A DNA stretch of 64,000 nucleotides, from the NCBI GenBank assembly GCA_013368315.1, contig JAACJM010000237.1:61835-125834 (forward strand), written 5' to 3'. The notes under the pieces are model-generated. The model was not told the DNA's origin, did not search any database, and was given only the letters and a program-made list of their open reading frames with translations. This DNA comes from Tetrapyrgos nigripes. Its lineage: Eukaryota; Basidiomycota; Agaricomycetes; Agaricales; Campanellaceae. The position numbers and the translations under genes were made by a program. Below, piece after piece: positions 11,154-21,713 of this stretch. Position 1 is the stretch's first letter; the number at the start of each line of letters is the position of its first letter.

Positions 11154-12306
11154 ATGGCTGGGTGTGCGACACAGTGGAAGCACCATGAGAAGTGGTACTG
11201 GACTGATCAGGAAAGGATGGTTGTCTTCAGGGTATGTTTAGTAGTACTCATAATTGTTGCTTGATTTTCCGCTTAACCTCTCAACTTCCACGCTCCTACA
11301 GGCAGAAGATGTCTTGTTCCGATTCACAGTCAGTCCACTATGCTTGCACTCAGTACTAGTCAGTGACTTGGTGGAACTCTCGAAGCTGCCTTCCTTTCAC
11401 AATCCAAAGAACTACGAGAAACTTCTGGAGAAGGCATCTTCAGCACAGGGATTAGTAGACATACCATCAGATTTTTCCACTCTTGAGCCTATCTTTCTGG
11501 ACAGTGTCACTGCCGTACAATTTGCTCTCATTCTAGAGTGGGTTTGGCACTTGTGAGTGTTTCCTCTACTTATCTTTTCTTTTTACTATTGTTATGTATC
11601 ACACTGAACTCTGCTCAGTCCTCCAAATCCTCCCCACTTTACTGTCGACATGCTCATCAAACTTCTGCATGCTTCCCGGTGGTTCATAATGCCGGATTGC
11701 TCACGATGGGCTATTGACCGTCTCAAAGAAGCCGACCCACCTATCTCTCCCCTTGACAAAGTCGCTCTCAGCATTACCTTGCCAATACTCGATGAAGATT
11801 GGCTCATTCCAGCCTTACATGCTTTGATCCGTGGCGGCCCAGAGCAGATTCGTGGTGATGATATGTCCAGATTAGGAGGCAGAATAATTGGGATTATCGG
11901 TGCTGCGCATGCCAGGATACTCCGTGAGCGTGCTAGAATTGCTCAATCTATTCCCACAGTAGCTCCCAGTCCTGACTGTTCTGCTGGTCGACATGAACGT
12001 CTTTGCGTGCCTTATTGGACCGAGTTATGGTGGAGTGTGATAGGCAGGAGATTGATCGATCCCGATGACCCCATTCCCCTCGATGAAATCACCCATTTAG
12101 CAGAGCAAACACTGTCTACTGAGCTTAGACCTTCCTGCAAGTCTGCCTATCTTCAGGCTTGGCGGGATGGGGGAGCATTGAACGTTGAGGATCAGATTGT
12201 CACGTCTGCTACAGTATCCATCGTCGATTTTATTCGTTCGCTTTATATGTGTCCAGAGGAGTTTTCACCTAATCAAACATTAGCTACCACTACGACTCTT
12301 ACCTAA
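11154..12306 (+). CDS. BTB/POZ-like cargo protein, 338 aa
   Basis: Three exons (11,154-11,231; 11,302-11,552; 11,619-12,306) splice in frame to 338 residues. The start reads MAGCATQWKHHEKWYW; exon 2 reads AEDVLFRFTVSPLCLHS and then FLDSVTAVQFALILEWVWH. The pattern of a 'xxDVLFR' strand, a short helix, then a 'F..L..ihf' segment and a long C-terminal helical region matches the basidiomycete BTB/POZ-like family, whose members mediate dimerisation or act as cullin-3 adaptors. Similarity is judged by eye only. The gene is divergent from the transposase (start codons about 175 bp apart), so the two may share a promoter region. It lies inside the terminal repeats and is cargo. No lesion seen. Confidence 0.68.
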
Positions 12307-12763
12307 ATTTCCATTTCCTTCCATCCAACGCTTCCCAGCCACACCAGTTCTTCACACTCCTTTATACATACCACTACTAATTAATACTCCGCTCATTTTT
12401 GCGTTCATATGTTTCTTTGTCTAATAACATACGTGACGCTCCATATGGTGTGTTAATCATAAGCTCTGGTGTTAGTAGCCAATTAGTAGCGGACACTAGC
12501 GGTCGCTACCAGGGAGCTGCGAGCAGTAGGTATCAAGTTTATTATGACATCTATTCAAGGAATTATTTTCTACACAATTGCTACATATTAGGCTTGAGTT
12601 TAGACTTAAATGCAAACGAGTTTACTTACAGTAACACCCTTTCCAGAAGCCAAAACGTCTGGGGATGGCGGAATGAGATGCGCGTGACAAGTAACTCTTG
12701 TGACTGATCATTAGCCGAGATCACGTCAGAAGATCATGTCAGCAAATTAAATGAAATTAAAAT
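12307..12763. other. No gene seen
   Basis: This is the 3' flank of the BTB-like gene up to the right subterminal array of the 9.5-kb element. One short open frame (12,399-12,707) has no recognisable domain and no splice partner. Confidence 0.5.
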
Positions 12764-12918
12764 CCGGGTGTCAACTTTTGAATAAATACGGGTGCCAATT
12801 TTCAATGAATACGGGTGTTGATCTTTTGAGTGAATACGGGTGTCAACTTATGAATAAATACGGGTGTCAACTTGTGTCAATACGGGTGCACGAATAAAAG
12901 TGCACCTGGGACAGCATA
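12764..12918 (-). repeat. Right terminal repeat and subterminal array of the 9.5-kb element
   Basis: Five to six copies of aatacgggtg(t/c) precede cgaataaaagtgcac and the terminal CAGCATA, mirroring the left end. The 6-bp duplication tcgggt follows at 12,919-12,924. Confidence 0.8.
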
Positions 12919-13087
12919 TCGGGTCGCATTTCTTTCAACAAAGAAGATTTTTTCTGTGTATCAAATTTTTCTAAGATCTACATTGACTGTACAGTTGAGA
13001 TGATTATGCCGGTGCGGCCACCTCCTAGCAGGCGGCGGGTTGGTTTACCCGTGTGGCAGGTCGCGGGTTTGGAGCGGGATGAGATAT

Positions 13088-14768
13088 TATGCTGTTCAAT
13101 TTGCACTTTTATTATTACCCGCACTCTCGATATTTTTCCCCGCACTTGCTGACTTTTCCCGCATACAGTGAGCTACCTTTCCCCGCACACTCTTGAAAAC
13201 TCTCCCGCACCCAATGTTCACGAAGTCAATTCCTGGGCCTAGATGGCTATCCACAGCTTCCCCGTGAAAATAAGAGCCATTTACAGCGTTCCTGGCCCAT
13301 TGCAAGCTCAGAAATAGTACACTACTTCCACCGCAAGCTCCTACAAGCTTCCTAGCCACAATTGTAAGGGTATTGCTACTAGTAGGAGTACATAAGCAGC
13401 ACTGTATTATAATGATCATTAGACGGACAATGGTACATACATGTCCTGGAACTCAGGAAAATAGGCCTTCTTGAGGAGGAACCGGAATGACTTTAGTGGA
13501 CAACTATGTTACAAAAAAAAACGGAGAAAAATTCAAGCGTGATACCAGGTTGAAAGCCGAGATTATTGAAGGTGAATTGAAGAGGTGTAAGGGCTCTGTC
13601 TATATCATCAGAACAACAACAGAAGTACATACTTCCAGGTAGTATAAGTATCTACGCGGTTGCGCCCACAGTAATTAGTCTTTTTACCTCTTATTTGTCT
13701 CTACCTCATATTCTCTGCTATAGAACGGGTTTATTTGGAGATTTGGGTACGAAGCAAGAAGAGATCAACTCACCAACATCCTCGGTTCATCCAGAAACGT
13801 TCACGGCTAAATTAGAGCCGTTACAAAAGGATAGCCAGAGACAAAAGGTTTTAAATGAGAGAATGCTGGCAGCGAACAAACAGTCAGCTTCTGGGGAAAT
13901 CGATGCAGAGAATGACGACCTACCATCTTCACTTCTGTCTACTCGATATACAACCAAGGAGAACCAGTGCAAGAGGACGGTGAATACCAAGAACTATGTT
14001 CGCTAGAAGCAGACACGACCAGAAAGAAAAGAGGATGACCATGAAGCCGAGAGACCTAGACCAAAAGGGAGCCCCAGATGCAAGCAACGCAAGTTAGCAT
14101 CAGGGCGAAAGACACCAGTCGAAGCCTAGGAATTGTTCTGTGGACAAATGAACCACGCAGAACATTTAAAGACATAGGACTACGTGCCAAGTTGAGTATC
14201 TGAAACCTATCTCATAGCCTGTTCTTGGTACCCTTCAACCGAAGTCTTTGATCCTTTTAATTTAAAGTAGCTTTGAAGCATTTACGCAGGCTGGAAGTTT
14301 CCGATTATTGCGTGTTTTGACGTGTCGAAAGAGTATGGGGTGGCAAAACATATCAAAGGGGCATTGAGTGAAGATATTGTGGAGCGGAGGTTCTCAGTCC
14401 AGAAAGCTCTTGAACGACAGGACGGACATGATAGTAGTCGTCCATCAAAAGAGCTTGCAACGTGGCAGTTCCTGCTCCATGCAAACCACGTGTCAGTCGT
14501 GTGCTCATCACCTGACCTGACGCGTCGCGTCTGGAGAACCTTCCAGACCCCATAGTACTGTTATTCAGACGTTTGAAGCATTTCCATCTATACAAGTAAT
14601 CCAAGAAAGCCCAAGAAACATCGCATAATGGATTTAAATCCCATGCAGAAGTTTCAAACATTGAGGGTGCGGGACAACTCGACTGTGGGTGCGGCAAAAC
14701 TTCAGTGAGTGCGGGAAATATCGAGTGTGTGCGGGTACAAATAATAAAAGTGCAAATTGAACAGCATA
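13088..14768. mobile_element. Non-autonomous relative of the 9.5-kb transposon
   Basis: The ends are TATGCTGTTCAATTTGCACT (13,088) and the same sequence on the minus strand from 14,768, so the outer 29 bp are identical inverted repeats. Inside are inverted subterminal words cccgcac..tcgatat, a different word from that of the larger element. The 6-bp duplication gagata is at 13,081-13,086 and 14,769-14,774, with one extra T (13,087) on the left. About 1.3 kb of internal sequence has no recognisable gene. The shared TATGCTG...GCACTTTTATT terminus places it in the same superfamily, so the transposase at 8846-10,978 or a relative could have moved it. Confidence 0.8.
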
Positions 14769-14850
14769 GAGATAAGCCAACCCGTCCCCGTCCCCGCCAT
14801 ACCCCGTCCCCGCAACCCGTCACTTACCCGCCAACCCGTGCTATTCCCTA

Positions 14851-15193
14851 TCCAGAACTGTGACTAGATATTTATCAGGATCAGCATGAGACCAGTCCCC
14901 CAGACCCTCAAAAACAACCTCAACCCCACTTTGACTACCACTTTCCCTCGTCTTCGAGAACCAACTCTCGACATGACACAACCTCGCAATCGGAACTTCG
15001 CTCAGCATGTAGTGCATGTTGTACTGATATATGATCCTCAGCTGCTTCATCCCAACTCCTCCTCCTCCTCGTTGAGGCCGGGTGCGAGACAAAGCATCTG
15101 CAATCCTCCTATCCAGTTTGGCAATATACTTGTTATGTTGGGGAAATTGGTACCACTCTTTGTCTCTGCTGTATGAAGGGGCTGTGGGCCAAC
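14851..15193 (-). pseudogene. Host reading frame interrupted by the hAT insertion
   Basis: The minus-strand frame begins after a possible acceptor (gttag, about 15,194), reads FPQHNKYIAKLDRRIADALS, then KQLRIIYQYNMHYMLSEVP and VEVVFEGLGDWSHADPDKY, and reaches the hAT target duplication. With the insertion removed the frame runs 12 codons further to a stop at 2980. I do not recognise the protein. It may be the last exon of a gene whose upstream part was displaced by the adjoining helicase debris. Confidence 0.45.
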
Positions 15194-15245
15194 GCTAACG
15201 CGTGGCGAGAACGAGGCCGTCTGCATCACCTCTGATCGATGGTCA

Positions 15246-18200
15246 TTACACTGTATTATCATTTTCTGTACAGACATATAGAACAACCACTGCTTTTTTA
15301 TGATTGAAACTCTCCAGCCCAGTAACTTCTGCTTGAAATTCTGGTGATAATTTTGTTGGTACACCAGTCCCAATCCCGTCATATAACCATTCATGTCCCC
15401 CATCAAACATTCTGGTGACGAAGTGATTACCTCCAAAATAAATGATACCATTTATGTGATACTGTTGAGACTCAGGTCGTTGAGTTACATGTATAATATT
15501 ATTAATTGCCATATTACCTTCGTAAGGTATTGACATCAATAGAAATCTGGGAAGTCTTTGAAATATGTATTTTCGGAACATGTCTGAATGACAAGAGTGA
15601 CATTTCATTTATCACCCCAAGGCTCCACAAAGTGGGACACCCAATGCTGAGTGGATTCATACATACCAGTTGTCCGAGTTAGCATGAAATTATGCTGAGT
15701 CCTGTCTTGAAAGTTGGAGTGATTATTGACACAAAAAACAGTTCTTTTAGTTGTTGGGTTCACTGAATGCAATAGCTCATGCAATGCGTCTGAAGTATCT
15801 GCATGTCCCCTGTAAGGAAATGTATCAGAGTCGATATTAAACAGTTGCTCACATATTTTTTCTCTGATATCAGTGAAGTTTGTCAAATTTCCTTGAAAAC
15901 TGTCTGAGAGCTCATTCATCAAGACAGAGGAGAAATTCATTCTTTCATCACTAAATGCTGCATGTTGAGATTGAAACAGGTGATAAAGAAGCATAATAGC
16001 AGAATCATATGCGCAGCTATTTGCAGACCACTTAAGTGTGGGGTAACTAGAGTTATGTGTCACATCTTGAATACTAGAAGTTGAGTCACCCTTCATTTCA
16101 TTGTAATCTTGATTGATTATCTGAATAGGCATAAAATTACCTGATTGCTGTTTTTTTGCTGGAGGTTTTGTTTTTTCTTTTTCTCCTAGAATTTTCCAAG
16201 AAATCTCTTTGTCCAATGTAGACTCAAATTTCTCATCTGCATCCCATACTAAACTGTCATGAAGCTCTTCAGGTGTATGTCTATTTCCAAAATGTGATCT
16301 ATATTGTTGTATGAGTGATCCCCTCAAGTCCCCAATAATTGAATGAGGCAATTTATGATCTGCACGTAACTTAGTGATGTCATTTAAAATTTCCATCTCC
16401 CTTAGTTCTTGACGATATCCACCTTTATTGCCTATTCCACCTGTAATATGATTAACATTAAAACCCTGTAAGATCATAGTCCCATCTGCACTGGAGCTCC
16501 TTGACAAAGCAGTATAAATGGCCCGAAAATCACGACTATTGTATATATCTGCAACATTGGGGTCGCGTGTTTTTCCTTGTGAAGCAAAGTCAGTCAGTGC
16601 AAAATTAGGCAGGACCTCTACTTGAGTTCTAGAGATCTGAATGATCCTGTCGTCAGGCAGTTTACAGTTAATACGCCTTGTATTTGGGATAATAGGAACA
16701 ACATTGAGGGGGAGGTCTTTGAAATGGACATCTGTAGGAGGCTTTTCCAGTTTGACATACAGCACATCCAGCACTAGTTGACCATGCTTTCCTTTCCTAG
16801 CTTGCCATCCATGTACTGTGCCTTCTTGACCTTTTGTTATACAAAGCTCAGTTGCACCATTGAAGCGAATCATCACAGGCAGACCTTTACACAGGGACAG
16901 AGTTGCAGGAATTTGCATAGTGTTAGTTGAAGGGGATTGCTTCCAAAGTTGCTGCTGTACTTGATCATCAATTTAGTGTTTTGTAGCCTTTCTCCGTTTG
17001 CGTTTGCGATCATGAGTTTTAGAAGGAGGTTCATCAAAAACAACCTGCTCATCATCAGAGAAAAAGTGCGTGAGCACTTGTCCTGTCTCTGCAGCAAATC
17101 GTTTACTGCCCAGTTCATTAGCCACGTCCTTGTGTTTGTTGTAAGTTAAAATTATTGAAGTATTGCGGAAATGAGGGTTATCAATAGAACGAGATTCATT
17201 TGAAGGGTCTGATATCAATGACCGTAAGAAAGTAATATCCTCTGTAGTGCATTTCTTATATCTCATGTGCTCCAATGCTTGACGAAATTTTATATCTCTA
17301 TCTGAATCCCCAGTTTGCTGACAGTTTTTCCTCAAGAGTACTACAGTGTTGACCTGATGCCATAAATATTTTCCAATACTAGCTTGTTGGTCTGAAGAAC
17401 TGGAACCTATGGTATGGCTATATAATGAGACACTTTCACCACCCATTGCTGGTGGCAATTGTGCAAAATCACCAGCAAATATCATACTAACCCCACCAAA
17501 TGGAAGGAGAGGCTGATTCAAAGCAGTGGCCATCTTAGCACTGATTTTATACAGGTCTTTACATGAAAGCATTGAAACTTCATCTAAAAAAACATAATCT
17601 ACACCACTTAGTCTGGAGCAAATTTGTGATATAGACATTTTCCAAAACTCACCCTCCTCTGATGAATTGATCCCAAACACTGAGTGATAAGTGGAGCCTT
17701 GAAGTAAAGCTGCTGCAGTTCCAGTTGGTGCAACTACTATCATGCGATGACTTTGATCTCTTTGTTTAAAGAACTCTCTGAGAGTTTTCAGCACTTGAGT
17801 TTTACCTGTACCTGCCATACCACCAATATACATCTTCAACTGGTCTGAAATTGAACTGACTGCATGGTTTGCAATAATACAAAAAGCCCGTTCTTGCTCT
17901 AGATTCAAGTTAAATTTGATACATAAATCGTCTATGAGTTTTTTTGTCTGATTGCTCTTGAATTTCTCCTCAAATATATGTTGATCGAGGATTTCTACTT
18001 GATCAGGAGATTTATTAGGAAAGGTATTTGGCTTGTTTTTGTTCTGTTTTAATCTATCTGTTATCACATTTCCTTTCATTTTTGCAATTTCCAATCTCCA
18101 TGCATTTGAACTTTTGAAGGGATAGTCAAAAGAGGCTGGTATACGGCTTTTCAAGTCACATTTTGCATTTGTCCATCCCATATTGACCAGTAAATCTGTC

Positions 18201-18535
18201 ATCTCTTGCATGTCTAATTGCCTGTGCTGTTCACGTACACCTATATGGTCATCTGAACATTTAAATGGATCAAAATGGATTGCTTGAAGGGTATTTTGAT
18301 TCCAACATGTGGGGAACCGGTTATTGTTCCTATCGGCACACGGTTGCAGGTTGCAGATTCCCGACATTGTTCTTTGGATCATCCATGTTCGTTGGTTCGT
18401 TGGTCGATTGAAGATTTGGTGTTGCCTTCTTCCTGGGTGGTTTGGGACCTGTTGGCCAACATTGTTAACTGGGGTATTTCTAATGGCTTTCTGTTTGTCG
18501 CAACATCCACAACGAAAACGGATTTCAATCGTCAC
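15246..18535 (-). pseudogene. Pif1/Helitron-type helicase fused to a ubiquitin-protease-like domain, broken
   Basis: The helicase part (18,535-16,973) has Walker A GGMAGTGKTQ, Walker B VFLDEVSML and GDFAQLPP. The frame then meets TAA at 16,975-16,973 and continues in the same frame as IDDQVQQQLWKQ to LTDFASQGKTRD and IYTALSRSS, the late Pif1 motifs. A second region carries a Cys box, SANSCAYDSAIMLLY (about 16,010). After a one-base frameshift near 15,605 come a CHSCHSD pair and a His box, INGIIYFGGNHFVTRMF, as in USP-type deubiquitinases. The N-terminal Rep part of a Helitron is absent; recognisable homology starts near 18,300. So this is a 5'-truncated, nonsense- and frameshift-bearing rolling-circle element protein. 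Long plus-strand frames at 18,275-18,683 are shadows. Confidence 0.85.
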
Positions 18536-18539
18536 ATAT

Positions 18540-19705
18540 GGTCTTTGGCCTCAGCAGTGTTGGCACTCAAAGTCATTGATGGCAATGTCATCGACTGTTC
18601 TTCAAGGGATCTCCGCGATATTAGACGTCTGGCGTATGTGTAAGACTGGCTTTCCAACTTGTCTGCGTCTATTACCTTACTGATTGTTGCTACAGTACCC
18701 TAGACCCATCAATCGAAGAGTGTTCAGATTATGAGGACGTGGGTATTTGTAGTGACCGATCCTCATGTTAGATACCCTTGCTATAGGACATACAGAGTCG
18801 TCGATTGCAGAGTGTTCAGTGTTGACTTTTTGCTGAGAGAGATATGATGCATGGATAACCGAAAGTATTACAAGTGTTTTGACACCCATGGCCAGATAGT
18901 ATAGGTTCAGGAGAATACACTGTTTGCGTGGTGTCTGACAAGTGGCCACAGCCACAAGGTCCACCATGAGCATGGCAAACACGCGTCAAATGCGTATCTT
19001 CATTGTGGGGTGCAGACCATTCTGTCTCAATAAATATAAATAATTCAATGACCTAGGCGGATTCGATGCAATTTCCACAAGGGCCAATTACCTTTATCTA
19101 CGCAGCTGGGTATACACCACTGCTGATACCAGCGTCAATCACTGATCTTTGATCAACTCGTGCTTGAGCTCTCCTGCCAGTGATCATGAGATTTTGGATT
19201 GATCTACGGGTTAATATATGGGAAGGATAACATAGAACCATACCAACACATGTTTACCTTTTGTGAGTGACTGAGACGCTTTTTCCACATCCAAACAATG
19301 GTTCAACATATCCATTCATTGGTTATGCCGGGAAAAAAGGGCATCTCAGAATTGTTATATCAGAAATCACAATCCAGGCCCAAGACAGAAAAAAAAAGAC
19401 TCACAATGCAAATATTCCCTAATACACCACTACGGATGTCATCCTAATATTCCTCATCGACCTGACAATTGCTCTGACGCTCCCCGTGTTTACTGGTACG
19501 TTTACAAGGTTTAATGATATTACCAATAAGAGAGAATCTCGGAACGCAGACAGTGAAGGTACTGTTTCAGAAAAAGAAAGGAAGAAAGGAAGAAAGAAAA
19601 AGAAAGAAAGAAAGAAAAAAAAGAGTAAGTGTTCGTTCAGATTTGTCGTTATTATATCAATTTACTTCAACGTTCTCGCTCGTTTCTAGATTCCCCAATC
19701 AATGT
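18540..19705. other. No gene seen; purine tract at 19,567-19,623
   Basis: Short open frames only, none with a recognisable motif. A pure A/G low-complexity run (aaagaaagg/aagaaaga type) lies at about 19,567-19,623. Confidence 0.5.
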
Positions 19706-19709
19706 TATA

Positions 19710-21346
19710 CAGTGGCCAAAAAAATTGTCCACATGTTTGGCACTTTTGGAAAGATTGCTGATTTAAGAGCTATTGAGCAGAAATCTCAAAACATGGCTTG
19801 TGGTAGCAAGAAAGCCCTTGATTAGAGCTACAATAATCTGTCTGTTTTGTCTTTTTTGGCCACATATCTGTGGAGTTATGATTGATTTAAAATTGTATGT
19901 CATTTGGACAATTTTTTGAGTTGCCACTTCAAAATCATTATTGCAATAACCTGATGTGTTATACATGATGTCATGAGTGGAGCTGTACAGTAATGTGATA
20001 TATACACCACAATGATGTCATAGCTGCCAGCTGGAGCATACATAGCAACATACAGATGCTCTACAGCTTCTATGAAAATCATGGGGTCCCTCATATCAGC
20101 CCAGAAAGACAATCTCTACTCTCTCCTCCAAACTGCCCCTCCCTCTATCAAAATTTCAGCTCAGACTGAAGTATGAAAGCAGAATGTTGCTTGTATAGGT
20201 AGAGAGACATGTTCTGATAAAGGAAACCATTGGATATAGCACTTTAGAAAGTTAATACCCAGCTGAAAAATGGCCACCTCTGGATCAACTCCCATATTAT
20301 TAATGCTTTCCAGGATTTTGTTACTTAAGATGGTCATATAGTGTTTGCAATCTATCTTCCCCTTCATCTGGGCCATTTTTACTGCTTACTGTTGCCCCAT
20401 ACCCTACCCCATCATGTCATTTTCTCTCTCAAATGTCATCATTTCTGTCCCATCTTGCTGTACCATGAATTTATCTCTCTTTTCTCACACATGCTGGGGC
20501 ATATTTGCCCCAAAATAATTGGTTTTGGTCTTATCTGAGAAAATAACCCACTTCTAGCCTTCTACAGCCCGGTCTTTTTACATCTGTGCAAACTTCAAGT
20601 GAGCCTTGCTGCAAGTCACTGTAAGTTTGCACTTGTTCTGTGTTTTGGAGATCGCCACAAGACGTTTTCAGGAATGTTTTGGCTGTTATAGGTTGGGACA
20701 GGTTTTCCAAGAAGAGCCTGGATGTTTCAGGCCACTTGTGTAGCAATCTGGCTTTACCAGAATGGATTTTTTTCCAATCTAACCTCTTCACAAGTAGTAG
20801 AGAGCCTCCTAGGACACCCTGCTGTATTGTTCTCATTGTCTGTATTTGTCTTTTAAGCCACAAAAGCAACTCTTGGCTTCCATACTCCAGTCTGAGCTGC
20901 AATTTTTGCAGATGGAGAAGCAGTTAAGAGGAGAGAGTAGAGATTGTCTTTCCGGGCTGATATGAGGGACCCCATGATTTTCATAGAGGCTGTAGAGCAT
21001 CTGTATGTTGCTATGTATGCTCCAGCTGGCAGCTATGACATCATTGTAGTGTATACATTACATTACTGTACAGCTCCACCCATGACATCATGTATAACAC
21101 ATCAGGTTATTGCAATAATGATTTTGAAGTGGCAACTCAAAAAATTGTCCAAATGACATACAGTTTTAAATCAATCATAACTCCACAGATATTTGGCCAA
21201 ATAAGACAAAACAGACGGATTATTGTAGCTCTAATCAAAGGCTTTCTGGCTACCACCAGCCATGTTTTGAGATTTCTGCTCAATAGCTCTTAAATCAGCA
21301 ATCGTTCCAAAGGTGCCAAACATGTGGACAATTTTTTTGGCAACTG
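19710..21346. mobile_element. Tc1/mariner-like element with about 470-bp inverted repeats, degenerate
   Basis: The ends are CAGTGGCCAAAAAAATTGTC (left) and CAGTTGCCAAAAAAATTGTC (right, minus strand), each flanked by TA (19,708-19,709 and 21,347-21,348), the Tc1/mariner duplication. The inverted repeats extend about 470 bp (19,710 to about 20,180 and about 20,875 to 21,346). The core holds minus-strand remnants that look like Tc1 transposase: a KVIFSDKTKTN-like block near 20,530, as in the 'W..VifSDE..f' motif, and KRLDWKKIHSGKARLLHKWP near 20,780. Several stops interrupt it, so it cannot encode a working transposase. Confidence 0.8.
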
Positions 21347-21713
21347 TAGTGGCAGCAGTAGTGTCGGGCAGTACAAACGAGGATCAGTGAGTATTTCGTG
21401 TTTTTTTTTTTGATTTATTTATTTTGCCTTTCTCCCTTCAATATTTCCTCCAGTGCATAGGAACGTAACGGCAAGACATATGGTTTTAGCTTGGCGTTCC
21501 ATGGCCAATTAGTGCAAAATAGAATCTGCTGGAGTTTTCGTAGGCAGTCGGGTGCATGTCTTTAGCTTTAGTGCTAACGCTGTCTTCCAGTTTCTGTTTT
21601 TCTGGATTTAAAATAGATTATATGCCCTTTTCACTTATTACCTCTTCCGAAAATAAAACACCACCATTACTGACAATGATACTCACCCTTAACGTCTCCG
21701 GAAGATGACAAAA

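Larger units (their letters stand above)
3375..12918. mobile_element. 9.5-kb DDE transposon with integrase-type transposase and three cargo genes
   Basis: The terminal repeats begin TATGCTGGTCC (3375) and TATGCTGTCCC (12,918, minus strand), followed on both sides by GTGCACTTTTATTCG and arrays of an acccgtatt word. A perfect 6-bp duplication tcgggt lies at 3369-3374 and 12,919-12,924. Four genes fill the element: an AT-hook protein (+), a basic/Ser-rich protein (-), the transposase (-) and a BTB-like protein (+), plus a 105-bp tandem repeat. The IS3-like DDE transposase and 6-bp duplication fit the eukaryotic IS3-like (IS3EU) group as I remember it; that superfamily name is an inference. Terminal repeats, duplication and transposase frame are all intact, so it may be autonomous. 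Confidence 0.88.
3019..14850. mobile_element. hAT-like transposon (about 0.6 kb without its insertions)
   Basis: The ends are TAGGGAACAGCACGGG (3019) and, on the other strand, TAGGGAATAGCACGGG (14,850). They are flanked by a perfect 8-bp duplication tccagaac at 3011-3018 and 14,851-14,858. An 8-bp duplication with a TAGGG terminus is the hAT signature. Both subterminal zones are rich in cccgtcccc words. Removing the two inner elements and their duplications leaves about 594 bp (3019-3374, 12,925-13,086, 14,775-14,850), too short for a transposase, so this is a non-autonomous copy. Confidence 0.85.

Noticed and set aside
15590..15640. A 31-nt GT-AG segment that could bridge the helicase/protease frameshift
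   Set aside because: Too short for a fungal intron; a one-base frameshift is the simpler reading.
18275..18683. Plus-strand frames of about 120 codons
   Set aside because: They overlap the minus-strand helicase N-terminus and show no domain or splicing.
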